From Cupriavidus sp. D384 (GTDB lineage: Bacteria; Pseudomonadota; Gammaproteobacteria; Burkholderiales; Burkholderiaceae): a stretch of 64,000 nt of DNA. The stretch spans positions 124,001 to 188,000 of the forward strand of contig NZ_BBQI01000102.1 of assembly GCF_001652915.1 (NCBI RefSeq), given 5' to 3'. Positions 28,201 through 34,953 of the stretch are shown piece after piece (position 1 is the stretch's first letter; each line of letters starts with the position of its first letter). Below the pieces are notes generated by a model. The model was given only the letters and a program-made list of their open reading frames with translations, had not been told where the DNA came from and ran no database searches. The translations under genes and the position numbers were made by a program.

Positions 28201-30803
28201 AGGGCATCGGACGGATGCGGCGGCAGGTCGATGCCGAAGCCACGCAGCCCTTCCAGCGCCTGCTGTACCGCCAGCGCGTTCTCTGATCGCCGCAGATGCA
28301 TTTCGATCTTCAGCCGGTACACGCCCGCCTGCCGCAGCGGGCCCGCAGGCCGTTCCAGCAGATCGACGGCTTGTGCCAGCGCGTCGTCAAGCCGGCCCTG
28401 CAGGAACCAGCAATGGGCCCGTTCCTCGAGCAACGCGAACGTGAGCCCGTCAGCGGCGGGTGACGGCATGCCAGGCCCGCGAGCACGGCGCAGGCCACTG
28501 TCGACGTAGAGCAGCGCCGCCGTATAGGCGGCGGTGCTGCGTGCGCGCCGCGCGGCATCCAGGAACAGCGTGGCGATCATGCGGACATCGTCGGCCGATG
28601 TCTCCGGTGCTTCGCCATGCATCAGCAGGTCTGCGGCGCGGAACAGCAGGTCGTCGCGGGCATCGTGCCGGATCGACTGCGCCAGAAGGCGTCCGGCATG
28701 CAGGTACAGCCGGGCGCGGGCCTTGGGGTCGATCCCGTCATGGGCGGCCTTCTGGATGCGATCGTGCGTGAACACGTACTCCTGCTGGGCCAGCATGAGC
28801 AGACCGGCCGCGCGTGCCGGTGCCAGCCGCGCATGCAGCGCGCGTTCGGACAGGTCAAAGACGTCGCACAGCAGCGTGACCGGCGAACGGCTGCCCAGGC
28901 AGGCCATGCCGCCCAGGCAGTCCCGCGTTTCCGCTGGCAACCGGTGCAGCCGCTGCAGGCTCAGTTCGGCCACGTTGTCGGTGTAGCTGCGCTGCTCGAT
29001 GGCAGGCAGGTCGAACTGCCAGCTGTCGCCCTGGGGCGAGCAGGTGATCAGGCGTTCGTCGGCCAGCGTTCTCAGGAACTGCCTGACGAAGAACGGGTTG
29101 CCGAGCGTCTTGACGTGCACGCGCTGCGCCAGGGTCTGCACCGCCGCCTCGGGCATGCGCAGGGCATCCGCGAGCAGCGTGGCGACCGATGCCATCGACA
29201 GGTTGCCCACGGGGATGTCCTGTACCGCCGCGTGCTGGCGCAGCGCGGCCAGCGCTGGTGCGTCGGCCGTGCGGGCACTGCAGACCAGCAGCAACGGCAG
29301 CGGTGCCGATGCATCGGCCAGTCGCGACAGCAGCCGCAGCGAAGGCTGGTCAAGCCAGTGAATATCGTCGATCAGCAGCGTGAAGGGCAGGCCGGGCTGC
29401 GCCAACGCCTGCACCAGCTGGCGCATCGCGATGCCGACGTGCACGTCGGCATCGGCGCCCTGCGCGGCGGGCGGCGGCGGAAAATCGTCCACCAGCAATC
29501 GCAGCGCCGGGGCAATGCTTGCGGCGATTTGGCCGTAGCTGCCAAGCACCTGCGCCAGCCGCATCTGCCAGTGCCGTACCGCTTCTTCGGGCAGCCCGAG
29601 GATCTGGTGAACCAGCGTGCGGAAGGCGTCGGCCAATACCGCGTAGGGCACGTTCTGGCGGAACTGGTCCGCCTTGCCCACAGCGCAGCACCCGTGCTGC
29701 GCCTGGATGGCCTGGGTAAACGCCTGCGTCAGCGTGCTCTTGCCAACCCCCGACGGGCCGCTCAATACCACCACGGCCGGCGTGCCGGTGGCCTGCACGC
29801 TGGCGAAGGCTTCGGTCAGGCTGGCAAGTTCCGCATCGCGGCCGTAAAGCCTGTCCGGCAGCGTCAGGTCGGCGGACATATCGCGCTCGCCGGCTTCGAA
29901 CGGCGCGATCTGGCCATGCGCGCGCCAGGCGTCGGCACAGCGGGCCAGGTCGGCGTGCAGGCCGGCGGCTGTCTGGTAGCGGCGCGACGGGCTCTTTTCG
30001 AGCAGCTTGAGCACGATCCGCGAGAACATGGGCGGCACGTCGGGGGCGATGGCATCGGGCGGCAGGGCCGTGCCGGCAACGTGGCTGTGAATCCACTCGC
30101 CAAGGTCGTCCGGATTGCGGACGCCAAACGGCAATTGACCGGTCAGCAGCTGGTAGACGATGACCCCCAGCGCGTACAGGTCGCTGCGTGCATCGACCGG
30201 ATGCCGGGTGCGCCCCGTATGTTCGGGCGACATGTACGCAGGGGCCTCGCCGGCCAGCGTGGTCACGGCGGGCCGGTCGGCGTCGGGTTGCGATACGTGG
30301 ATGGCAAAGCCGAACCGGCCGATGCGGCAGCGTCCCGCTTCATCGACAAACAGGCTGGACGGCGTGATGGCGCGATGCACGAGGCCGCATTCATGTACGG
30401 CCTTCAGTGCGGCGCTGGCGCCAAGTGCGATCGACAGTACGCGCTCCACCGGCAGGCGCTGGCCCAGCAGCGCGAATACCGGCGTGCCGGCGTGATCGTC
30501 GTAGACGGCGGCCACGCCCTGGCGGAAGCGGGTCAGGGCGCGCGGCAACAGTGCCCATTCCGCGCGCAGCAGGCCGCGCAACGCGTATTCGGCCTCGATG
30601 CGCCGCGCGGCATCGGGCTCCACGCGCGCGGACACCGCGTGCGCCAGCATCAGTGCGTTGCCGGTGCGGGCATGCACGCCGCGCGAGAGCGCCACGATGC
30701 CGTCCTGCACGCAGGGCGCGAAACGGTACTCCGACAGGGAGAGGGTGTCTTGCGGGGTGTTCTGTAGCCGGTTCGGCAGGCTGGATTCGTCAGTCATCAT
30801 CAT
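25245..30803 (-). CDS. Giant sensor: pseudokinase / AAA ATPase / GAF / PAS / histidine kinase
   Basis: 1852 residues. The N-terminal kinase-like domain lacks the catalytic Asp (HRAITPSS near 141 instead of HRDxKPxN), has RFG in place of DFG (IGRFGFAI) and no clear ATP-binding Lys, but keeps MSPEHTG and the following RSDLYALG, so it is probably a pseudokinase. Next come an AAA/ORC-type ATPase (Walker A GPSGVGKST near 347, Walker B LLIDDIHWLD), a long helical region, GAF (~1310-1460), PAS (~1490-1610: TGSWRWDLKRDRFTG, FLSRMHPEDR, YVGTVTDITARRQAE) and a histidine kinase: H-box SIAHEVNQPL (~1633), N-box NLVLNAIDAM, G2 GMGMGLAICK. The gene starts 30 nt after the receiver-only regulator, a likely operon. 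Same architecture as the protein at 10582, which lacks the PAS domain. Confidence 0.92.
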   Translation of the reverse strand: MMMTDESSLPNRLQNTPQDTLSLSEYRFAPCVQDGIVALSRGVHARTGNALMLAHAVSARVEPDAARRIEAEYALRGLLRAEWALLPRALTRFRQGVAAVYDDHAGTPVFALLGQRLPVERVLSIALGASAALKAVHECGLVHRAITPSSLFVDEAGRCRIGRFGFAIHVSQPDADRPAVTTLAGEAPAYMSPEHTGRTRHPVDARSDLYALGVIVYQLLTGQLPFGVRNPDDLGEWIHSHVAGTALPPDAIAPDVPPMFSRIVLKLLEKSPSRRYQTAAGLHADLARCADAWRAHGQIAPFEAGERDMSADLTLPDRLYGRDAELASLTEAFASVQATGTPAVVVLSGPSGVGKSTLTQAFTQAIQAQHGCCAVGKADQFRQNVPYAVLADAFRTLVHQILGLPEEAVRHWQMRLAQVLGSYGQIAASIAPALRLLVDDFPPPPAAQGADADVHVGIAMRQLVQALAQPGLPFTLLIDDIHWLDQPSLRLLSRLADASAPLPLLLVCSARTADAPALAALRQHAAVQDIPVGNLSMASVATLLADALRMPEAAVQTLAQRVHVKTLGNPFFVRQFLRTLADERLITCSPQGDSWQFDLPAIEQRSYTDNVAELSLQRLHRLPAETRDCLGGMACLGSRSPVTLLCDVFDLSERALHARLAPARAAGLLMLAQQEYVFTHDRIQKAAHDGIDPKARARLYLHAGRLLAQSIRHDARDDLLFRAADLLMHGEAPETSADDVRMIATLFLDAARRARSTAAYTAALLYVDSGLRRARGPGMPSPAADGLTFALLEERAHCWFLQGRLDDALAQAVDLLERPAGPLRQAGVYRLKIEMHLRRSENALAVQQALEGLRGFGIDLPPHPSDALCDALYAGIQPQLDAAHLDGLPALPEVADARIDAAMGLLSALQIPASFTDQNLAFATLCQMMRLTLAHGMSAPATASLAWLGVQVCHRYGAYQDGFRYGELARRLTTRNGYAAYEARTLLPLDQLSVWTQPLSYSVECARAGFAAGVAHGDITTACYECCHLVAVMLVRGDPLDDVEAEISRGLQFVRDARFGDVETILLLQQRLVDGLRTLTWQDAGMAADQAPAAESLSTFEFWHAVYSATVQLLAGRVDAAAQCLDRAAAFAWSAPAHVHQLDFHLMRALTLAARLEASPDAPDAAAWQTLRADARRLRDWAQANPLTFADKALLVEAELARLEGDALTAMSRYEQAIAHAAAHGFVQITAMAHERAARLCAAQGLASAADGHRRHARDAYLRWGAIGKARQLEADHPEIVDATPLRTWHLGASAQTLDAESVIKASRALSEEIRLDRLIDKLMTIVLEYAGAQRGLLIRMRPEGPVVEASADTTADGIRVRITQDPVTASALPVAMLHTAVRTGQAAMTGTSMGANPFAIDPYFGLTGSQPDMADISALCIPMLRHNEAIGALYLENRLVRDAFTLDRTRVLELIASQAAISLRTARLYDDLLAENERRQQVERELRASEASLSMGESVSHTGSWRWDLKRDRFTGSDELRRIYELQPDQQDLPFEVFLSRMHPEDRDMVRHVTETHVARQATVRVEHRIVRADGSIRYLAAVGKPLPGDNGELDYVGTVTDITARRQAEDALRSAQADLARVARATTVGQLTASIAHEVNQPLMSIVSNAGASLRWLARATPDIANAREGLEAIRSEGQRAGDMIRSLQALTRNAAPVLAQVDIHQAVRHILAISRNEIERRQIALKLSLNAEPAHAFGDDIQLQQVILNLVLNAIDAMSDVHDRPRVLHLATRLVDDHLLELSVADTGTGIGQDLTEQVFEPFYTTKVNGMGMGLAICKSIVEAHRGQLRAEALAPHGSRFAFAIPRQP

Positions 30804-30833
30804 GCGGCGCCGGAAAGGGGGTGGCCTTGGGGC

Positions 30834-31214
30834 CTAGTTTCCGGGGCGGATCTGCAGGGCGCTCTCGATGCAGTCGATGATATCCGTATCCTGGAAGGGC
30901 TTGTTCAGAAAGCAGGCCGCACCGGCGTCGCGGGCGCGCTGCTCGTAGCCTTCCTGAGCAAAGGCCGTCATGAAGATGACCGGCATACGGTGCCCCCGGG
31001 CGCGCAATGCCTCGCACAGGGCAAAGCCATTCATCCCGGGCATCTGCACGTCGGTGATCACGCAGTCGATGCTGGCGATCGATGTGGACGCCAGCAGTTC
31101 GGGGCCGCCGCCATAGAGTTCCGCGGTCATGTCCAGCGAGCGCACCAGTCTGCCCATGGCATGCCGGACGGAAGCGTCGTCGTCGACAATGGCAATCACG
31201 GGGGTGGCAGTCAC
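30834..31214 (-). CDS. Receiver-only (single-domain) response regulator
   Basis: 126 residues forming one CheY-like receiver: IAIVDDDASVRHAM, phospho-Asp in DCVITDVQMPGMNG, switch Thr in IFMTAF and Lys in FLNKPF. It has no DNA-binding domain, so it would relay or sequester phosphoryl groups. The start is GTG at 31214 with AAGGA six bases upstream. It lies just before the giant sensor gene on the same strand and is its most likely direct partner. Confidence 0.92.
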   Translation of the reverse strand: MTATPVIAIVDDDASVRHAMGRLVRSLDMTAELYGGGPELLASTSIASIDCVITDVQMPGMNGFALCEALRARGHRMPVIFMTAFAQEGYEQRARDAGAACFLNKPFQDTDIIDCIESALQIRPGN

Positions 31215-31416
31215 ACGGAATCCTTGAGAAGTCTGGAACGGTGACAGGGGTCACCGCTTGCTCACAGCATAATCCCGCCGGGCCTGGCTCGACATCATAC
31301 GGTGGTATTGCCGGTGTGCCGCCGACTGCGGACGCCGACGCTGCAACCATGATCCGCGCGGAAACCGACAAGGATATTCGCTTCGGGCCCGCTCCGCCAC
31401 GAATCGGAGCGAACCC

Positions 31417-31428
31417 ATACCAAGGTAT
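31417..31428 (-). promoter_or_regulatory. ATACC-AA-GGTAT inverted repeat (candidate regulator site)
   Basis: An inverted repeat with 5-bp arms and 2-bp centre. Read on the minus strand it contains TTGGTAT, shared with sites at 21816 and 39148. It lies 203 bp upstream of the receiver-only regulator and within the 243-bp gap after the porin gene. Confidence 0.35.
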
Positions 31429-31430
31429 TA

Positions 31431-31449
31431 GTCACGCACGGTGCGTGAC
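31431..31449 (-). terminator. 8-bp hairpin after the porin gene
   Basis: GTCACGCA and TGCGTGAC pair perfectly around a 3-base centre, 8 bp beyond the porin stop. It may end porin mRNA or act as an operator; no T-run follows. Confidence 0.4.
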
Positions 31450-31457
31450 ATCGGGCC

Positions 31458-32567
31458 TCAGAAGTTGTGCCGCATGCCCAGGGCGAACGTCTGCGGATCG
31501 GCGCCGGCGCTGACGCCCAGCTCGTTGATGGCGAAGTCGTAGATCGCGTTTTTCTTGTTGTTGATGCGGCTGTAGAAAACAAAGAGCGCCGTGCGTTTCG
31601 ACAGCGGATAGTCATAGCCAACCGTAAACTGGGTGGCGCCGGTCTCCGATCCGCTGCGGAAGAAACCGATCGTGTCGGAGGACGACCCCGTGCCATTGGC
31701 GGCCAGCGCAAAGCCCACGCGCACACTGCCCGGCCCCAGCTGCTGCACCAGCGACGCATAGTAGCCATTGCGCTGCAGGTCGCCCGTGTCGGTGCGGTAG
31801 TGCAGGTGTTCGTAGAGCGCCGAGATGCGGGTGCCCTTGAACAGCTGGTAGGCCACGCCCACTTTCAGTGCATCGTCATTGCGCCCGGCCGCCTGGTAGT
31901 GCTGGTGGATCTCGTATGCCAGCGTGGCGTTCAGCGGCCCCTGGTCGTAGACCACGGCGGCCGAGTACAGCGCCGGGTTGCGCGGCACCGTGTTCTTCTC
32001 CTCGGGCAGGCCCCAGCCCAGCCAGACGCTGACCCCGGCCAGCTGCGGCGTGCGGTACTGCACGATGTTCTTCTGGCGGCGGTCGAACGAACTGGTGTCC
32101 TGCACGTTGTCGGAGCTGGACGTCGAGCCGTTTCCGATCAGCGCCATGTAGCCGGCCGTGGTCGGATAGTACGGGTCGTACGCCATGGTCGACTCGGTGT
32201 ACGGCGTATGCCAGTGCCCCATGAACAGCAGGCCATAGTCGCCCTGCAGGCCGATGCGCGAATTGCGTGTGGCGATGCCGCCCTGGCCGTTGTCGATCGA
32301 CAGGTTGCTTTCGATCTGCCAGATCGCCTTCAGCGAGCCGCCGAGGCCTTCCTCGCCGCGCAGCCCCCAGACCGACCGGTAGTTGGTCTGGCGAACCACG
32401 CTGCCCAGCGACGTGCCATCGGTGGCCGTGCTGGCGCGCGAATATTCGATGGCGGTGTTCAGCCGGCCGTAGATCGTCACGGAACTGTCAGCCAGCGCCG
32501 ATGCGGGGGCGGCCAGAGCCGCCAGCAAGGCCAGCCCTTCAGTGCGCCGCATCGGTCTTTTCATCAT
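31458..32567 (-). CDS. Gram-negative outer-membrane porin
   Basis: A 369-residue general porin. The signal peptide (LALLAALAAPASALA) is followed by DSSVTIYGRLNTAIEYS, the typical start of betaproteobacterial trimeric porins, and it ends FALGMRHNF with the C-terminal Phe needed for outer-membrane assembly. Internal marks are SVWGLRGEEGLGGSLKAIWQIE and YGLLFMGHWHTPY. Its start overlaps the end of the XapX gene by 29 nt, an unusual arrangement for a porin that implies co-expression. It would admit small hydrophilic solutes; specificity is unknown. Confidence 0.92.
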   Translation of the reverse strand: MMKRPMRRTEGLALLAALAAPASALADSSVTIYGRLNTAIEYSRASTATDGTSLGSVVRQTNYRSVWGLRGEEGLGGSLKAIWQIESNLSIDNGQGGIATRNSRIGLQGDYGLLFMGHWHTPYTESTMAYDPYYPTTAGYMALIGNGSTSSSDNVQDTSSFDRRQKNIVQYRTPQLAGVSVWLGWGLPEEKNTVPRNPALYSAAVVYDQGPLNATLAYEIHQHYQAAGRNDDALKVGVAYQLFKGTRISALYEHLHYRTDTGDLQRNGYYASLVQQLGPGSVRVGFALAANGTGSSSDTIGFFRSGSETGATQFTVGYDYPLSKRTALFVFYSRINNKKNAIYDFAINELGVSAGADPQTFALGMRHNF

Positions 32568-32817
32568 TCTTGGCCGTCAGCGTGGCGGGTCCGGGCGTGC
32601 CGGTGATCTTCGGCACGCATTCGGAATGGAACCAGGCAACGGTCACGGGCTCGCCCGCAATCATGCGCTTGATCGGTGGTACCACCTGTTCGCCGATCAG
32701 CATGCCCAGCAGGCCGAGCAGTGCCACGGCGGGCGGCGCGGGCGAGCGCACTTGCATGAGGGCATAGATGATGCCAACCAGCACGCCGGCGCCAAGGGAA
32801 ACAAGGTAGATTTTCAT
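32539..32817 (-). CDS. XapX-domain (DUF1427-type) small membrane protein
   Basis: 92 residues beginning MKIYLVSLGAGVLVGIIYALM, then RSPAPPAVALLGLLGMLIGEQV: two hydrophobic segments with the RSPAPP turn that defines XapX proteins. The C-terminal ~40 residues are soluble. The ATG at 32817 is preferred over an in-frame upstream start. Function of the family is not established. It overlaps the porin start and follows the MFS gene by 40 nt. Confidence 0.88.
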   Translation of the reverse strand: MKIYLVSLGAGVLVGIIYALMQVRSPAPPAVALLGLLGMLIGEQVVPPIKRMIAGEPVTVAWFHSECVPKITGTPGPATLTAKNDEKTDAAH

Positions 32818-32857
32818 GATGGTCTCGCAATACAACAACAGATATCAGGTGAGGGGG

Positions 32858-34474
32858 TCAGCGCGGGGTGCCGGGCAGTCCCACGCCCAGCAGGTGCCGC
32901 ACGCGCGGCGGTTCGCTTGCCACATGGAAGCCGGCCACGTCGCGCTGCAGGTCGGCATCGGCATTTGGTACCCGCCGATGCTGGCGCAGGTGTTCGGCCC
33001 ATGATTCGACCAGGAACCATTCGGTCAGCAGCTCGGGGTTGGCCGGGTCTTCCATGACGCCCCAGTTGAAGGCGCCGTCGCGCAGGCGTTCTTCCGAGAG
33101 GCCATGCACGGCGCGCAGGAATGCGTCGCGGTTGGCCGCCGGAATGCAGTATTCGATCAGGATCATTACGGGGCCGCGATCGTGGGCGATGTCGTCAGCC
33201 ATCTCCGGCTCCGGCCAGTGGCGCGATGGCCCCAGGTCTTCCTCGCCACGCGGCAGGCGCACGCGGTTCAGCAGCAGTGCCGCCACGACCAGCCCGGCCG
33301 CGGCAATCAGCAGCGCGTGGGGCGTCCCCAGCCCCTGGGCCACGAAGCCCCAGAGCAGGCTGCCGCCGGCCAGCGCACCGTTGAACACCATCTGATAGAC
33401 GGCCAGCGCCCGGCCGCGCACCCAGTTCGGCAGGATGGCCTGGGCGGCGCCGCCCAGCGTGGTCAGCGCCAGGATCCATGCCGCGCCCAGTACCAGCAGC
33501 AGCGGCAGCGCCAGCCAGACCGGCGGTGCAAACGACAGCGCGGCCATGACCACGGCGGTTGCGATGGCGGACACCAGGATCACGCCGTCGCCATCCAGGC
33601 GTTTCTGGAGCGCGGGCATCGACAGCGCGCCCAGGATGGCGCCGGCGCCGACCGCGCCCAGCAGTACGCCGTAGAGCCCCGCGCCGCCATGCAGCAACTG
33701 CCTGGCGACCAGCGGCAGCAAGGCCCAGACGCTGCTGCCGAATGCGAAATGCACGGCGGCGCGCAGCAGCACGATATGCAGCTTGCTATGGGCACGCGTG
33801 AAACGCAGCCCGGCGCGGAAGGCGCTGAAGAAGTGCTCGCGCAGCGGATCGGCTGGTTGCACGGGGCGCTTCCACCAGATCAGCGCGCCAACCACGAACA
33901 CATAGCTGATCAGGTCGGCACAGTAGGTGGCGGCCGCGCCAAACGCGGCCAGCAGCAGGCCGCCCATGGCAGGGCCGATGGCGCGGGCGATGTTGATGCC
34001 CAGGCCGTTCAGCGCCACGGCCTGGCGCAGCGTGTTGGCGGGCACCAGTTCGGGCACGATGGACTGCCAGGTCGGCCCCATCATCGCCGCGCCGATACCG
34101 CCGGCAAATGCCAGCGCAATCAGGATTTCGATCGTCAGGCCGTTCTGCCAGGACAGGAAGGCCAGCGCGCCGCTGACCGCCGCCAGCGCGATCTGGATCA
34201 CGATCAGGAAGCGGCGCCGGTCCAGGATGTCGGACAGCACACCCGCCGGAATCGCCAGCAGGAACACCGGCAGCGTGGCCGCTGCCTGGATGGTGGCGAC
34301 TGCGGCAGGCGACGACGACAGGTCGGTTGCCAGCCAGGCACTGGCGACATCGCGCATGAAGCTGCCGATGTTGCCGAGGATCGTGGCTGCCCAGAGGACG
34401 GCGAACGTCGACTGGGCAAGCGGTGCGAAGGAGCCCGGCGACTTGCCTGCGGAGGTTGCGGCAGCCTGCGTCAT
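32858..34474 (-). CDS. MFS transporter (EntS/DHA3-like) with C-terminal ABM-like domain
   Basis: 538 residues. The first ~420 form a 12-helix carrier of the enterobactin-exporter-like group: STFAVLWAATILGNIGSFMRDVA, SDILDRRRFLI, GPTWQSIVPELVP and GINIARAIGPAMGG. The last ~100 (MILIEYCIPAANRDAFLRAV, YxxFLVESW-like FLVESWAEHLRQH) resemble an antibiotic-biosynthesis-monooxygenase (dimeric alpha/beta barrel) domain on the cytoplasmic side. Direction is probably export. Its ATG overlaps the DoxX stop by 4 nt. Confidence 0.88.
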   Translation of the reverse strand: MTQAAATSAGKSPGSFAPLAQSTFAVLWAATILGNIGSFMRDVASAWLATDLSSSPAAVATIQAAATLPVFLLAIPAGVLSDILDRRRFLIVIQIALAAVSGALAFLSWQNGLTIEILIALAFAGGIGAAMMGPTWQSIVPELVPANTLRQAVALNGLGINIARAIGPAMGGLLLAAFGAAATYCADLISYVFVVGALIWWKRPVQPADPLREHFFSAFRAGLRFTRAHSKLHIVLLRAAVHFAFGSSVWALLPLVARQLLHGGAGLYGVLLGAVGAGAILGALSMPALQKRLDGDGVILVSAIATAVVMAALSFAPPVWLALPLLLVLGAAWILALTTLGGAAQAILPNWVRGRALAVYQMVFNGALAGGSLLWGFVAQGLGTPHALLIAAAGLVVAALLLNRVRLPRGEEDLGPSRHWPEPEMADDIAHDRGPVMILIEYCIPAANRDAFLRAVHGLSEERLRDGAFNWGVMEDPANPELLTEWFLVESWAEHLRQHRRVPNADADLQRDVAGFHVASEPPRVRHLLGVGLPGTPR

Positions 34475-34905
34475 GCCCGGCTTCCGGTGCGCAGGTCGTG
34501 CCAGGTCACCAGCAGGAAGCCGCCCACCAGGCCCAGGTGCTCGAAAAACGCATTCATCAGCATGAACTGGGCCTCGGGCGGCGCGCTCCAGAAGCGGTTT
34601 GCCATGAACGTGGCGGCCAGCGTGAAGCCGGCCAGCGCCAGCGCGCCGAGCCAGCGGTACACGCCGAGCAGGATCATGGCCGGCGCGGCCAGTTCCAGCG
34701 CGATCGTGGCCGCGGCCATCGGCGCGGCGGGGCTCAGGCCAAAGTGCTGCATCTCGGCCACCGCGCCGGAGAAGTTCGACAGCTTGACGAGCCCGCCTTG
34801 CAGGTACGCCGCGCAAAGCAGCAGCAGGGCGATCCAGTGCATCCAGCGTGGCAGCCGGTGCGTGGTGTCGCCGGCCGCCGCCAGCGGGGAAGAAGTGAAG
34901 GGCAT
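34471..34905 (-). CDS. DoxX-family membrane protein
   Basis: 144 residues with four hydrophobic segments (WIALLLLCAAYLQGGLVKL, AAATIALELAAPAMILLGVY, LGALALAGFTLAATFM, GLVGGFLLVTW) in the order of DoxX proteins. Family members are poorly defined and linked to thiosulfate oxidation, redox balance or membrane thiol chemistry. The start MPFTSSP at 34905 is favoured over 34923. The stop overlaps the start of the MFS gene (ATGA), so the two are coupled. Confidence 0.85.
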   Translation of the reverse strand: MPFTSSPLAAAGDTTHRLPRWMHWIALLLLCAAYLQGGLVKLSNFSGAVAEMQHFGLSPAAPMAAATIALELAAPAMILLGVYRWLGALALAGFTLAATFMANRFWSAPPEAQFMLMNAFFEHLGLVGGFLLVTWHDLRTGSRA

Positions 34906-34953
34906 GACGGGTCTCCGGTTCAATGCGATGCGGATGGCGGGATGCAGCCGGCG

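Noticed and set aside
28617..30767. 716-codon plus-strand open frame opposite the second giant sensor
   Set aside because: Same reason: no recognisable motif and complete overlap with a well-supported gene.
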